Counted from the first letter of the stretch, positions 6,881-15,569 are shown. The stretch: 64,000 bases of DNA from Peptococcaceae bacterium CEB3 (GCA_001029295.1 LDXJ01000051.1:43524-107523), one strand, 5' to 3'. Notes: a model not told the origin generated them from the letters alone. Made by a program: numbers and translations.

Positions 6881-8044
6881 TCACTCAAATAAACTTGGTT
6901 GCTCAATCTTTTTCATCTCCGGCAATTCCGCTATTTTTTTGATTAAGCGCGTGGATAGCCCAACCCGCTCAGCTATTTCCTCATAATCTTCCAATGCTTC
7001 AGATAACATTTCTTTGGTCTTATCAATTGTTTCCTGTTCCGTAATCCTTAGAAGTTTTTTGAGAACATTTTCTGGCCGTGCACGCTCCTCCCTTGCTTTC
7101 CTTCGTCGGTCACTCTTTACCTTCGCAGCCACTTTTCGGAGATCGCTATCGTGTCTGACCTCAATTCCCTCCTGTGTATCCTGGAGGTCCTTCAACATGT
7201 CCCGTGATTCCCGTTTCTCAATCCGAATATTTAGTGGCGTAACGGAAAATTTACAGAAATCGTATTCCCCGTAGCCTGTATCCCCGTGATGTTCGCTAAA
7301 ATATAGTTCTTTCCGGTCAATTGGCGTAAGCCCTGGTTTAAATTTCTCCTTATTTTCATTTTCCTTGATCCATATTTCTGCGTCGGTTCTAGCTATTGAT
7401 TTTTCAAATGTTTTGACGCCCTTAGTTACGCTCCGTTCCGTATGCTCAATTAAACCTTTCCGGTAATGCCTTTCCCGAAGTACATCGTAAAAAATATTTA
7501 CCCTTTCGAGGTTTCTAGGCTGCTTGGTTATGGCACAAACGCCATTTTTGCAGTCTCTATTAATGCAATTCTCTACGATAAACCTCGGCACATACTTCCT
7601 TTTCCGTCTGTCCCAGACCATATTTTCACAGAATCCGCTTTTAATGGTCAGTTCTAGGAAGGCGGCATTTTTAATCCTGTCCCATTCGTCCCACAGCTTT
7701 TCAATGCTTTGCTCGTAGTTGTAGGATTTATCCGTCTGGTGCAGTGTGCAGTTCCATCCCCAAAGGTTTACTGTAGTGTGTCGATATTGGCATGGCTTTT
7801 CATCGAAATAGGGGCAGCCGTATCGCGGATTATCGTTTTCTGGGCAGTAATCGACGCCCATGGAACTGCCGTGATTGTACGAGTTAATTCCTTGTTTGAG
7901 TAATCCACATGGCGCTTCCCATACTGTGCTTATGAGGAATTCTCGCGTGTATTCGAAGTCGTTCCAACTTGACCACTCGACATAATCCGGATGACTGTCT
8001 TTGGTGTAGCCAGCTTCGAGTAGGCGTTCAGTAAGCTTGTTCAT
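6881..8044 (-). CDS. Large cysteine-rich hypothetical protein with a possible sliding-clamp motif
   Basis: 387 residues from the ATG at 8044, overlapping the upstream stop as ATGA. The N-terminal half contains many Cys and His residues (C-P, Y-G-C-P-Y-F, C-Q-Y-R-H, W-N-C-T-L-H, then C-x4-C-x4-C) suggesting several metal sites. The C-terminal third is basic and helical. It ends in Q-P-S-L-F-E, matching the QxxLF peptide that binds the DNA polymerase beta clamp in many bacterial proteins. A role in element replication or DNA handling is inferred. No family recognised. Confidence 0.7.
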   Translation of the reverse strand: MNKLTERLLEAGYTKDSHPDYVEWSSWNDFEYTREFLISTVWEAPCGLLKQGINSYNHGSSMGVDYCPENDNPRYGCPYFDEKPCQYRHTTVNLWGWNCTLHQTDKSYNYEQSIEKLWDEWDRIKNAAFLELTIKSGFCENMVWDRRKRKYVPRFIVENCINRDCKNGVCAITKQPRNLERVNIFYDVLRERHYRKGLIEHTERSVTKGVKTFEKSIARTDAEIWIKENENKEKFKPGLTPIDRKELYFSEHHGDTGYGEYDFCKFSVTPLNIRIEKRESRDMLKDLQDTQEGIEVRHDSDLRKVAAKVKSDRRRKAREERARPENVLKKLLRITEQETIDKTKEMLSEALEDYEEIAERVGLSTRLIKKIAELPEMKKIEQPSLFE

Positions 8045-8241
8045 AGTCCCTGACAAGGCCTCATGCCGAAGAAATCTTCTAGCCGGCCCCTAACCTCGTC
8101 GATTGATACCTCGTATTCCTGAGCTAGGCACTTCTCGCAGACCGGATTTTTATAGCCTAAAGCTTTACTGCAACGGATATCCCATGATGTCAGTTCTTGG
8201 CCGCAGGAACAATACTGGCCTGTCTGCCTAATGCCTTTCAA
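8041..8241 (-). CDS. Small zinc-binding hypothetical protein
   Basis: 66 residues, TTG start behind GGAGGTGC. Contains C-S-C-G near the N-terminus and C-E-K-C later, spaced like a treble-clef or zinc-ribbon site. ATGA overlap with the next gene. Similar short phage proteins exist, but the function is not known to me. Confidence 0.65.
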   Translation of the reverse strand: MKGIRQTGQYCSCGQELTSWDIRCSKALGYKNPVCEKCLAQEYEVSIDEVRGRLEDFFGMRPCQGL

Positions 8242-8533
8242 AGTAATGCACCTCCGCTCCTCAGAGTCTCATCTTCTCCATCTTCCGAGTCTTTTTGTGG
8301 AGAAACCCATATTGCTTCCGCATCCATCGTCCACACTCCCTCCGCGCTGGCCAGGAAGGCGTAGAGTGCTTGTTCTGCCATAACCTGAGCCGCAGCCGGT
8401 GGAACCATGTTTCCGATCTGCTCACGCCAGAAGGCGTCCGAATTGCCCGCGAGCTGGAGAGGCTTGCCCTGCACTGTAAGCGGAAGTCTCTGAATGACGG
8501 CGAGCTCAAATGTCGTCAGCGGAAGAAGAAAAG
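8238..8533 (-). pseudogene. C-terminal remnant of a phage DNA cytosine methyltransferase
   Basis: The frame carries P-L-T-T-F-E-L-A-V-I-Q and R-E-Q-I-G-N-M-V-P-P-A-A-A, the motif IX/X end of C5-cytosine methyltransferases. The catalytic PCQ and ENV motifs are missing, and no start codon with a ribosome site is seen. The upstream sequence encodes a different small membrane protein in another frame. Probably a deletion product; it may still be translated by coupling but could not methylate DNA alone. Confidence 0.65.
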
Positions 8534-8659
8534 TTATCTCAAAGCGGCAACCATCGAAACACCCATCATAACCACAGTACCCATCATAACCACACAACCC
8601 ACAACAAAGAGAACCTCTCCAACAGCTTTGAGAATAAATTCCCGCCTGGAATCGTCCAC
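8534..8659 (-). CDS. Small membrane protein (41 aa) with an internal repeat
   Basis: GTG start with AAGGAGG upstream; 41 residues. A charged N-terminus (D-D-S-R-R-E) precedes one hydrophobic span built on a duplicated 15-base unit (GTGGTTATGATGGGT type) that encodes V-V-M-M-G twice. It ends exactly where the methyltransferase remnant begins, so the deletion may have fused the two regions. Function unknown; a small holin or anchor is possible. Confidence 0.55.
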   Translation of the reverse strand: MDDSRREFILKAVGEVLFVVGCVVMMGTVVMMGVSMVAALR

Positions 8660-8684
8660 AATACTTGCCTCCTTAGCGCTACCC

Positions 8685-9041
8685 CTAAACCATTTCTATC
8701 GGCGGCACAGGCAACTTTTCATTCTGCGGACGCCACAGATGGAGAACGTACGGACGCATATTCGCGTACTGAGCTTTAGGCGGGTGATACTGGACGGCGT
8801 ATTCGTCCTCCCGGAAGAAGATGCCCTTGATGAGCGCCATTTCATGCCAGGTACAAGAACTTTTTTCGTTGCTTATCGAAACGTGATCCCAGCCCCCTCC
8901 CCAACTGAAGATTACTAGGGATGGTTTCTTCCTCGTGGGAAGATACACAAACGCCCATCCCCCGTCTTCTCCAGTGTCCTGTATCATGACTTCTCGACGT
9001 CGGTTGATTTCCTCCAAGCTTTTCACGCTCTCTTCACCCAC
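8685..9041 (-). CDS. Phage-type hypothetical protein (DUF7694-like)
   Basis: 118 residues. The segment G-G-G-W-D-H-V-S-I-S, the W-x-E-M motif and H-P-P-K-A-Q-Y-A-N-x-x-P-Y-V-L-H-L-W-R-P are typical of a small protein found widely in phage early regions (DUF7694, recalled from memory). GTG start inside the end of the upstream gene. Biochemical role unknown. Confidence 0.75.
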   Translation of the reverse strand: MGEESVKSLEEINRRREVMIQDTGEDGGWAFVYLPTRKKPSLVIFSWGGGWDHVSISNEKSSCTWHEMALIKGIFFREDEYAVQYHPPKAQYANMRPYVLHLWRPQNEKLPVPPIEMV

Positions 9042-9295
9042 TCTTTCTGCGACACTATTTCATCCATAAAATACCACCGGAACAAAATCTTGCGCCTGAA
9101 CTTGAAAAGATTACGCTCGCTGTAACCCATTTCGCGCGCTATGGTCGGTATTGTTTTGCCCTCCGTGTAACGTTTCAGGGCAAATTCTCGGCAGTCTTCG
9201 TCCAGCTTGGAGAAGAATTCATCCACCATGGCCCTGCGGGTCGGGCTCAGAAATCTGTAAAGCTCCAGTTCACTCGGGTTTTTTAGATAAGCCAT
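9023..9295 (-). CDS. Sigma-region-4-like / ArpU-type HTH protein
   Basis: 90 residues. Residues about 40-75 form a helix-turn-helix like sigma factor region 4 (F-A-L-K-R-Y, I-P-T-I-A-R-E-M-G-Y-S-E-R-N). Such small proteins often control late gene transcription in Gram-positive prophages. It ends inside the next gene. A regulator of the promoter at about 5031 is possible but not shown. Confidence 0.65.
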   Translation of the reverse strand: MAYLKNPSELELYRFLSPTRRAMVDEFFSKLDEDCREFALKRYTEGKTIPTIAREMGYSERNLFKFRRKILFRWYFMDEIVSQKEWVKRA

Positions 9296-9698
9296 GGTTA
9301 CCCGCCGCCTTCCTAGAATGACGAGAGAGAGTAAGACTCTTACTAAGACTGCTCGCCATCTTTATTTTGAACTCCTCATATCGGCGCCTCAAACCAGTGG
9401 TCATCTCTGAGGATTTTAGCAAATAAAAAGTCATTTTTCCCACACTTACCATTCTCTCAGAAACTCCGTCCCTCAAAGCGTGCCGCATTAACAATTCACT
9501 TGGTACCGGCTCCATTTCCATGACCTTACTTGCTTGGATTAAAGTCATGTACATGCGGTTCTGCGTGTACTTCTGCGCCCATTTCATGAGTTTTACCGGC
9601 GAGTAACTGCTCGGATTGAAGTAGTAGCAGCGATAAGGTGACACGTGATAATTTGCTATCACGCGACACTTTTCTACGGCGCGATCGACTGCGCTCAT
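9270..9698 (-). CDS. Hypothetical protein beside the helicase loader
   Basis: 142 residues, ATG overlapping the helicase-loader stop (ATGA) with GGAGGTAAAGGGG upstream. The N-terminal half is aromatic-rich (Y-H-V-S-P-Y-R-C-Y-Y-F-N) and the rest basic and helical. Position next to dnaC and dnaD-like genes suggests a replication accessory role. No family recognised. Confidence 0.6.
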   Translation of the reverse strand: MSAVDRAVEKCRVIANYHVSPYRCYYFNPSSYSPVKLMKWAQKYTQNRMYMTLIQASKVMEMEPVPSELLMRHALRDGVSERMVSVGKMTFYLLKSSEMTTGLRRRYEEFKIKMASSLSKSLTLSRHSRKAAGNHGLSKKPE

Positions 9699-10573
9699 AC
9701 CCCTTTACCTCCTCCCGCACGCTGTTTCCGGTAGTCGTCCCCGGGAACAGCAACCAGATCACACATTTCGCGAATCCGACTGGAAATCCGCTTCCCGATG
9801 AGATCCTCCAGGATGTCCGGCTGGCAGTTCGTTGTAACGATAATCGGCAGATCATTGCGATACCGATAGTCGAACACGGTGAAGAGTTTCTCAGTCGCCC
9901 AATCGTTCCCTCCTTCCCTGTGCCTCTCGGCTCCCAAATCGTCCAGGATCAGAATGTCACACTGTTTGACCACTCGAAGCAGATCTGCCTCACTGCTTGA
10001 CGCTGTCACGCTGTACGTAGCCCGAATAGTGTCTAGCAACTCAGGCACGTTCTGGAATATGCACGCCTTCCCTTGTTTCGTCAGCTGGTTAAAGATTGCC
10101 GCAGCTATATGGCTCTTCCCTACGCCTACCGGTCCTACCAGCATGAACCCCTTAACAATGTCACGACCGGCTTTAGCATCCGCCAGGAATCGGTGTGCCC
10201 TTCTTAAGCCCGCTGACGTACCTGACTTGGGTTCAAAATCCTCCAGGGTCTTCGAGTTGAATTTCTTACCAACTGTCGACCAGCCGAAATAACTAGCTAC
10301 CTGACGCTGCTTCTCATACTCTGTCGCCCTCCTGACTATTTCGTTGTGCCTATCAACGGAACAGGTGCATCGGCCTTTGAGGTACCGGCTTCCCCCTAAA
10401 GCCGGCAGAAACTCGACCAAGATTGGTTTCACTAGCTTCCCACAGTCCTCACACACGTACTCAAGCTCAACTGGATACCGTTCAGCTGGATACCGCGAAA
10501 CCTGCTCGCTCCCATGCTGAGGGATCATAGCTTGCTGCATCGTCATACCGAGGACGTCGCTTATCTTGTGCAT
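9695..10573 (-). CDS. DnaC/IstB-type helicase loader ATPase
   Basis: 292 residues. A CxxC...CxC zinc site (C41, C44, C69, C71) precedes an AAA+ ATPase with Walker A G-P-V-G-V-G-K-S (147-154), Walker B I-L-I-L-D-D-L-G (about 211-218) and sensor T-T-N. Loads the replicative helicase on element DNA. The ATG at 10573 has GGGAGTG upstream, although it lies 92 bp inside the DnaD-like gene. Together they form the usual dnaD-dnaC replication cassette of Gram-positive phages. Confidence 0.9.
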   Translation of the reverse strand: MHKISDVLGMTMQQAMIPQHGSEQVSRYPAERYPVELEYVCEDCGKLVKPILVEFLPALGGSRYLKGRCTCSVDRHNEIVRRATEYEKQRQVASYFGWSTVGKKFNSKTLEDFEPKSGTSAGLRRAHRFLADAKAGRDIVKGFMLVGPVGVGKSHIAAAIFNQLTKQGKACIFQNVPELLDTIRATYSVTASSSEADLLRVVKQCDILILDDLGAERHREGGNDWATEKLFTVFDYRYRNDLPIIVTTNCQPDILEDLIGKRISSRIREMCDLVAVPGDDYRKQRAGGGKGV

Positions 10574-11828
10574 CCCGTGTCACTCCCTTCCCATTCTCAC
10601 GTGCTGTCCTGCTTTCTGGTGGGTCTCGTCGCTTACTTCGCAATCGCTCTTTTTGGGCAGACCATTCCTCGTCTCTGGCCGTAATATCTGCCAGAGACAT
10701 CACTCCGTGTGCAAGCCAATCACTCATGATTCCCCGTAGGTAGCTCACTTTGCGCTGGTTTTGCTCTGCGCACCGTTTCAGTCCCTCGCACACAAGTGTC
10801 TCTGGCATAGGACTCCCCGCAACTCGAAACTGAGTGCACCAATCGAGCACATCGTCAATCTCCGAAGGCGACAGCATCCTGCCGAAATTCATTTCCGCAA
10901 AGGCGATGATTTCTTGCGAATCGTGACCTTTTTGCGAGTACGCCTCCTGACTAATCCATTCCTTGGCCTGTGATTGGTCTCCTAGCCCCTCAGTGGCTTG
11001 TAAAACATCCAACTCGTGTGGTTCATGGTCTGATTCCATTTTCGTCTCTAAGGCCACTAGAAGCTCCGTTGCGGTGTCCATGCATTTCGGCTTCTCAGCA
11101 AGTAGCAGGGGACTAACCGTGGCCACGTCGGGTATGCTCAAGCTATCAGGATGTGCAGGTTCCTTTGTGAGCCGTTCCCCCGATAAGGGGTTGATACAGC
11201 ACACAGAGACCTCTGTCTCCACCGATTCACTAGGATCATCGACCTGTACGCTCTCCTTTGTGGGCCGTTCCCCCGTCATCTCGGGTACTTCGGTGTCCGC
11301 AAAGACAGCTAGTCCCTCATCGTCCCTCGCGCGCGCACGCGCGTTATCATCATCATCCGTTATACTCTCTACTCTACTCTTATCTACTCTAGCCCCTGTA
11401 CGTGCATCGCACATGAGTTGAACGTGTTCGCCTTGTGCGTCACACGTTCGTTGCACACCTTTTCCCCGTGCTTTCCTCATGCGTTCCGCATTTGCTTGTC
11501 GGTTATCAATAAGCTTACCTGCGTACTCCATCCAATCATGAACAAGCAACCCGTTTTCCGTGCGCTCAACGAACCCATGTGAGCCACCGTAACCACACTC
11601 GGTCAAAGCTTTCAGGAAAAGGTCAGGGTCTCCCTCCCAACCTGCTCCCTCAGCAATGTCCTGCCATTCGTACCGGGTAAGGTCGCCATCTTGAGCGTAT
11701 TTGAGGCACCACCACCAGAAGATATGCAGGTGGCCAATCATCGTCGGCACCGATACATTCAAGAGCCTTGCCGCACGTCTGACCTTTGGGTGTGTCGCGA
11801 TTTCTTCGTTTGACTTAATCCACGCCAT
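10482..11828 (-). CDS. DnaD-like replication initiation protein
   Basis: 448 residues. The N-terminal winged-helix region (W-I-K-S-N-E-E-I-A, H-P-K-V-R-R-A) resembles phage replication proteins. A long low-complexity acidic linker (about 145-290) follows, and then a DnaD-type C-terminal domain (M-N-F-G-R-M-L-S-P-S-E, V-S-Y-L-R-G-I-M-S-D-W). Expected to bind the element origin and recruit the helicase loader encoded next. AGGAGGG precedes the ATG. The origin may lie within or near this gene, but no iteron array is seen inside it. Confidence 0.85.
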   Translation of the reverse strand: MAWIKSNEEIATHPKVRRAARLLNVSVPTMIGHLHIFWWWCLKYAQDGDLTRYEWQDIAEGAGWEGDPDLFLKALTECGYGGSHGFVERTENGLLVHDWMEYAGKLIDNRQANAERMRKARGKGVQRTCDAQGEHVQLMCDARTGARVDKSRVESITDDDDNARARARDDEGLAVFADTEVPEMTGERPTKESVQVDDPSESVETEVSVCCINPLSGERLTKEPAHPDSLSIPDVATVSPLLLAEKPKCMDTATELLVALETKMESDHEPHELDVLQATEGLGDQSQAKEWISQEAYSQKGHDSQEIIAFAEMNFGRMLSPSEIDDVLDWCTQFRVAGSPMPETLVCEGLKRCAEQNQRKVSYLRGIMSDWLAHGVMSLADITARDEEWSAQKERLRSKRRDPPESRTARENGKGVTRDAQDKRRPRYDDAASYDPSAWERAGFAVSS

Positions 11829-11913
11829 AAATACCCTCCTGAAAGTCCTTAGTCAGTCTTAGGGACACTATGGAAATGTGTGACATGTGATAGAGTCTCA
11901 CAGTATGCGCCAC

Positions 11914-12279
11914 CTACCTTTTGCCTTTTAGCAGTTCTAATACTTCGGGGTCACTCTCCGTTCCAGTAAGTTCTAAGAGGCCGAAGACGTCGTCTGCCTC
12001 GATAGTTGGCACGGTATCAGAGGTCTCGCCCACAGTCACAGCTTCACCGCCTCGAGGCGATGCGATGTCGCTCGGCGGGAACCACCGACACGATTCAGAG
12101 GCATTAAGCAGCTCAGGGATTGACACTCCCTCGCTCATGACCCTCCGGAGGGCCGCTTTTGCGACCCTCGCCCGTTTGCCTTTGCCAAACGAGTTCAACC
12201 AGTCCAAAATATCCCGGTCGAGTTCATCGAAGTGGAGATTCAGGCGATCCGAGACCGAAGTTTGTCCACTACTTGGCAT
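11914..12279 (-). CDS. ParR-like partner of the ParM actin
   Basis: 121 residues, start overlapping the ParM stop and GGAGGGAAAG before the ATG. The N-terminal half is basic (F-G-K-G-K-R-A-R-V-A-K-A-A-L) as in ribbon-helix-helix ParR/StbB proteins; the C-terminal half is acidic, as expected for a ParM-contacting tail. Assigned mainly from position and charge pattern. Would bind the repeats upstream of parM and couple DNA to actin filaments. Confidence 0.65.
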   Translation of the reverse strand: MPSSGQTSVSDRLNLHFDELDRDILDWLNSFGKGKRARVAKAALRRVMSEGVSIPELLNASESCRWFPPSDIASPRGGEAVTVGETSDTVPTIEADDVFGLLELTGTESDPEVLELLKGKR

Positions 12280-13342
12280 CCGCTTTCCCTCCAGCTAAAG
12301 CCAAACTGGCAGATAGCCTATTCCCTATGGCCGTAGCAAACACTGGGTTCTCAACAAGCTCTGATGAGAAACTTTCCGCGCCTAACAACTCTGCCAGACC
12401 AGGATAGAGTACTTGGCCGCCTCCGTCTGAGATAAACACGTTATCAATTTTCAGCCAGACATCCTGCCACTTCACTCGCAGCTTAGAGAGTATCTGCCGA
12501 GACAAAACCTTGAGCTCCTCCTCGCACATGCTCTTTATGGTCGATGCCCACCGGCCACCCAAAGAGCCCATGAACGCATGGTCAATCTCATGCTCAGAAA
12601 AGTCGACCCCGGCATCCTGTGACAACCTATCAGACACACGCTTATGAGCCGTGGCAATGCCCAGTTCCAACGAACCCGAAAGCTCATCTACCGGCTTACC
12701 GTCGTTGAACAGAATGAATTCCGTCGTTCGGAAGCCCGGTCCTAGCAGGGCCTGATAACCGGAGAGCAGAGATACCTTCCCCTTCTGCTGGACCTCGCGT
12801 ACAAACACCCCCAGACCCTCCGGGTATGCGCGGCAGCGGATGATCTGGATTGTCTTCGTGACTCCCCCAAGGGGACCAGAAAGAAAGTGTACCTCAAATG
12901 TGCCTGTTAATCCTTCCTCATACGCCGCCCTGAACCGCTTGTAATTCTTTACCGGCAGACTTACGGCCAAGTAAATGACAGCCTTGTTCCCCGCGACACC
13001 CGCCGCTATGCCGGCCAGGAGAAGTGCAGTGGCCGTTTTGTTGGCTCCCTTGTCATCACTCCACTGAGTTAAGGGCTGGCCCTCACGCGCCGCCAGAGAC
13101 CCGCAAAAGTAGTGCTCCTGGTGGTTTCCCCTTACGTCCTTGACGACGACATCCAGTGAATCAACCTGTTTGAACGCTAGCCCACTTTCAACTAAGGAGT
13201 CGGCCTTTTCCATGAGCTTTGCTATCTGGCGATCACCACCAGCGGCAACCAGTGACGGGTAACTGATCTCCATGTTCTCAAACGATATCTTTGTGTAGCC
13301 ATTTCCGCAGTCCGCGCCAATAACCAGCAGTCCCGAATCCAC
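12269..13342 (-). CDS. ParM/Alp-type actin-like segregation ATPase
   Basis: 357 residues from a GTG at 13342 with GGAGGGATTCACT upstream. Actin-fold signatures: G-A-D-C-G-N-G-Y-T-K (phosphate 1), L-E-L-G-I-A-T-A (phosphate 2 region) and F-I-S-D-G-G-G (adenosine motif). Polymerises to segregate low-copy DNA. Its presence implies that the element exists, or recently existed, as a plasmid, despite the integrase at its end. Operon with the ParR-like gene. Confidence 0.85.
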   Translation of the reverse strand: MDSGLLVIGADCGNGYTKISFENMEISYPSLVAAGGDRQIAKLMEKADSLVESGLAFKQVDSLDVVVKDVRGNHQEHYFCGSLAAREGQPLTQWSDDKGANKTATALLLAGIAAGVAGNKAVIYLAVSLPVKNYKRFRAAYEEGLTGTFEVHFLSGPLGGVTKTIQIIRCRAYPEGLGVFVREVQQKGKVSLLSGYQALLGPGFRTTEFILFNDGKPVDELSGSLELGIATAHKRVSDRLSQDAGVDFSEHEIDHAFMGSLGGRWASTIKSMCEEELKVLSRQILSKLRVKWQDVWLKIDNVFISDGGGQVLYPGLAELLGAESFSSELVENPVFATAIGNRLSASLALAGGKADAK

Positions 13343-13380
13343 AGTGAATCCCTCCGTCCCCAATGATTCATCTCTACCAT

Positions 13381-13494
13381 CTGTAACACCGAATGCACAC
13401 TAACAACACACTGTTGTTACAGAACGAGGTTCATAGATAAGATAGACACAAACCTGTAACAAGGCTGACACATGTCCGTAACACAAGGTATAAT
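13381..13494. promoter_or_regulatory. TGTTACAG repeats: candidate partition centromere / operator
   Basis: Four copies of CTGTAACA or its complement lie at 13381, 13415 (inverted), 13454 and 13476 (one mismatch), upstream of parM. parMR operators/centromeres are normally repeat clusters at this position. The rightward sequence CTGACA-18-TATAAT (13465-13494) overlaps the last repeats and could be a promoter under their control. Confidence 0.5.
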
Positions 13495-13499
13495 AGAAG

Positions 13500-13664
13500 C
13501 TATAGCCTGTGCCTCTTCGTCGTTCTGTCCCAAGGTCGCGGCCACTCGCTCTCTTTCATGGGCTGCTCCAGCTCTTCCTCCTCATCTGAATAATGGTCGA
13601 GATTGCCCACAAACAGTAACATGATAGCCGCCATGAGAATGAATATCTCGAGTACCTTAATCAT
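13500..13664 (-). CDS. Small membrane protein with acidic tail (54 aa)
   Basis: ATG with AAAGGGGATT upstream; 54 residues. One membrane span (about 4-20), then a strongly acidic stretch (S-D-E-E-E-E-E-L-E) and a basic end. Lies between the repeat region and the ASCH-like gene. Function unknown. Confidence 0.65.
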   Translation of the reverse strand: MIKVLEIFILMAAIMLLFVGNLDHYSDEEEELEQPMKESEWPRPWDRTTKRHRL

Positions 13665-13691
13665 CCGTAAATCCCCTTTCTCCTTCGGTTT

Positions 13692-14360
13692 TCAGTAGCT
13701 CTGGGTTATCATGAATTCTGCGTTATGTCGTTGTCCCGAGATGTTCTCAAACTCTATGACCCAGACGTAGGGATTTACGGCCCATCTGAATCCCCTTTTG
13801 GAGTTGAGCCTATCCCACAGGACCCGGAATTCCTCCCTAGACTCGACCCCTTCTTTGCGAGCGTCCACATCTGTGATATCTTGCAACCTTTGCACTCGCA
13901 CATCTCTTACGGAGAGGAAGACTCGAGCCGCTTTACAGGGCATGAAGATGGACGGATGCCAATGTGCCCCAGCCACACGGTCTGTTGCACGATAGTTGTA
14001 ACACCCTTCCTCATCTGACTGGTATGGACATCTGTAACTAAGCAGATCTCCTTCGCACGACTCGCATAGGACGTGCTCCCAGGTCTCCCGTACCCACAGG
14101 GTATCCCCGCGGCGCCAACGGCAGTGAACGGGTTTTGTTCTTTGGTTCCAGACTCCGCCACGTCCCCTGCTATACAGCACATAGCCACTCTCAGGCACAT
14201 CGGTGCAATAATGCCCTAAAGACGTTACTGAGCTATTAAAGTCAAATTGTTCACCATTGGCGCAAGGCTTCCATTTTACGACTCTTCTCGTCATCGTTTT
14301 TCGCCCTTCGAGAATGGCCAAAACCATCTCAGAAGAGAAGAGAATAGGCTGCTTACTCAC
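13692..14360 (-). CDS. Phage ASCH-like protein
   Basis: 222 residues, GTG start behind GGAGGGATT. Begins P-I-L-F-S-S-E-M-V-L-A-I-L-E-G-R-K-T-M-T-R-R and later G-D-T-L-W-V-R-E-T-W, the hallmarks of a family often labelled morphogenetic or ASCH-domain protein in phages. Family members probably bind RNA or a nucleotide; the role here is not known. Middle region has several cysteines. Confidence 0.8.
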   Translation of the reverse strand: MSKQPILFSSEMVLAILEGRKTMTRRVVKWKPCANGEQFDFNSSVTSLGHYCTDVPESGYVLYSRGRGGVWNQRTKPVHCRWRRGDTLWVRETWEHVLCESCEGDLLSYRCPYQSDEEGCYNYRATDRVAGAHWHPSIFMPCKAARVFLSVRDVRVQRLQDITDVDARKEGVESREEFRVLWDRLNSKRGFRWAVNPYVWVIEFENISGQRHNAEFMITQSY

Positions 14361-14423
14361 TGTAATCCCTCCATATTTGTACTGAACTTTGTGGCAGCGC
14401 TTAGGTCTTACCCCTGTACTTTC

Positions 14424-15002
14424 TCATTTTCCTACTCCCTTTCTGTTTCTTTCCTTTTCCCAAGCCAACGGCGTGAATATAGTTTCGCCCTTCAATTTGT
14501 CTGTGCAATAAACAAATGTTCCTTTACCCATATCACCCAATAAGCCATAGATTTTCCAGTCGCATTTACCGTCTTTGGTCCCCTTAAGTGGTTGCCCACT
14601 ATTGCAAGTGTAGGGATTTGTGGATATTCCCCCACATCTAGGACATCTAAATCCACCCTCTCCGATGCTTCGAAGCATTGCTTTAACTGTGTTAAATACG
14701 CGTACATTATCACCTTTGATTTCTGGTTGATTAGACTCTTGGTAATAATTCATGTACCAGTAACTACGACGAGATTCCCATGAATCAAGGATGTCTTCCC
14801 AATTCAGCCCTAGCCTTTGCCCGTATTGTTTGGATCGGTCTATTATCCATTTGAACTTGTCGCAGTAATCATTGAAACAAGCTTTCCCATCTTTGCGCCG
14901 GTTTGGATTGTTACAACCGTCCGGGTTAAAGCAACCACAGCCGCCTTGATTGCAGTCCACTTCAACCGAAGCTTTTAGTTTTTCGTAACCCGTTAATTCC
15001 AT
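14424..15002 (-). CDS. Cysteine-rich hypothetical phage protein
   Basis: 192 residues. The N-terminus carries C-x4-C-x-C-x5-C and more Cys; a second cluster C-P-R-C-G-G is followed by C and C-D-W. Probably binds two zinc ions. TAGGAGGTCTGC precedes the ATG. No family recognised. Confidence 0.65.
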   Translation of the reverse strand: MELTGYEKLKASVEVDCNQGGCGCFNPDGCNNPNRRKDGKACFNDYCDKFKWIIDRSKQYGQRLGLNWEDILDSWESRRSYWYMNYYQESNQPEIKGDNVRVFNTVKAMLRSIGEGGFRCPRCGGISTNPYTCNSGQPLKGTKDGKCDWKIYGLLGDMGKGTFVYCTDKLKGETIFTPLAWEKERNRKGVGK

Positions 15003-15031
15003 AATGCAGACCTCCTAGCTCAATCCGACTT

Positions 15032-15289
15032 TCATATCGCCCTCACCCGCGACCACTCATGCTTACAGTCAGCAATGCTTCCCAACGCCAGGAACCTCCA
15101 GAACAAAGCCTCCTCCTTGCGTCGCATCCTTCGGCCATAACCTGTATCGTGAGACCACGAAGCACCCTTGGGATCCCTTGTCAGGATGATGTCCACACTC
15201 AATGGGCCTCCCTCTTCATAAGCGCCGCAAAGACAGAACATGACCTCACGAGCTCCGACACCTGGACTGTGCTTGTAAATCAGAATCAT
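15032..15289 (-). CDS. Hypothetical protein (85 aa)
   Basis: 85 residues, basic, with C-L-C-G near residue 20. GAGAGGGG lies very close to the ATG, so the start is uncertain. Follows the operon direction. No recognisable domain. Confidence 0.45.
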   Translation of the reverse strand: MILIYKHSPGVGAREVMFCLCGAYEEGGPLSVDIILTRDPKGASWSHDTGYGRRMRRKEEALFWRFLALGSIADCKHEWSRVRAI

Positions 15290-15354
15290 TCCCCTCTCAA
15301 CCTCACTTCCTGCGTCTTCTATCGCTCATCTCGCTTGGCGCGTTAAGCGTCAGT

Positions 15355-15432
15355 CTAACAGTCCAGATCATCAATCCATGCTAGGCCAATCCACGCTAGG
15401 CCTAAGATTATCGCCGCCGCTATCACAGTCAT
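15355..15432 (-). CDS. Possible 25-aa membrane peptide
   Basis: A short leftward frame, ATG at 15432 with AAGGAG 13 bases upstream, encodes one hydrophobic helix with a repeated L-A-W-I-G and an acidic end. It is upstream of, and on the opposite strand to, the gene at 15570. Low confidence; it could be the tail of a longer membrane anchor starting upstream. Confidence 0.25.
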   Translation of the reverse strand: MTVIAAAIILGLAWIGLAWIDDLDC

Positions 15433-15569
15433 TCTCGCATACCACTCCTTCTTATCGGTCTTCCCACTTATTTCCCTATATTGGGGCTCACAAGCAGGAG
15501 CCCGAAGATTTTCCGGAGAAAAGATTAAGTTTATGGCCGATGAGAGAAAAAGCAAAGGGAGGCCAAACC

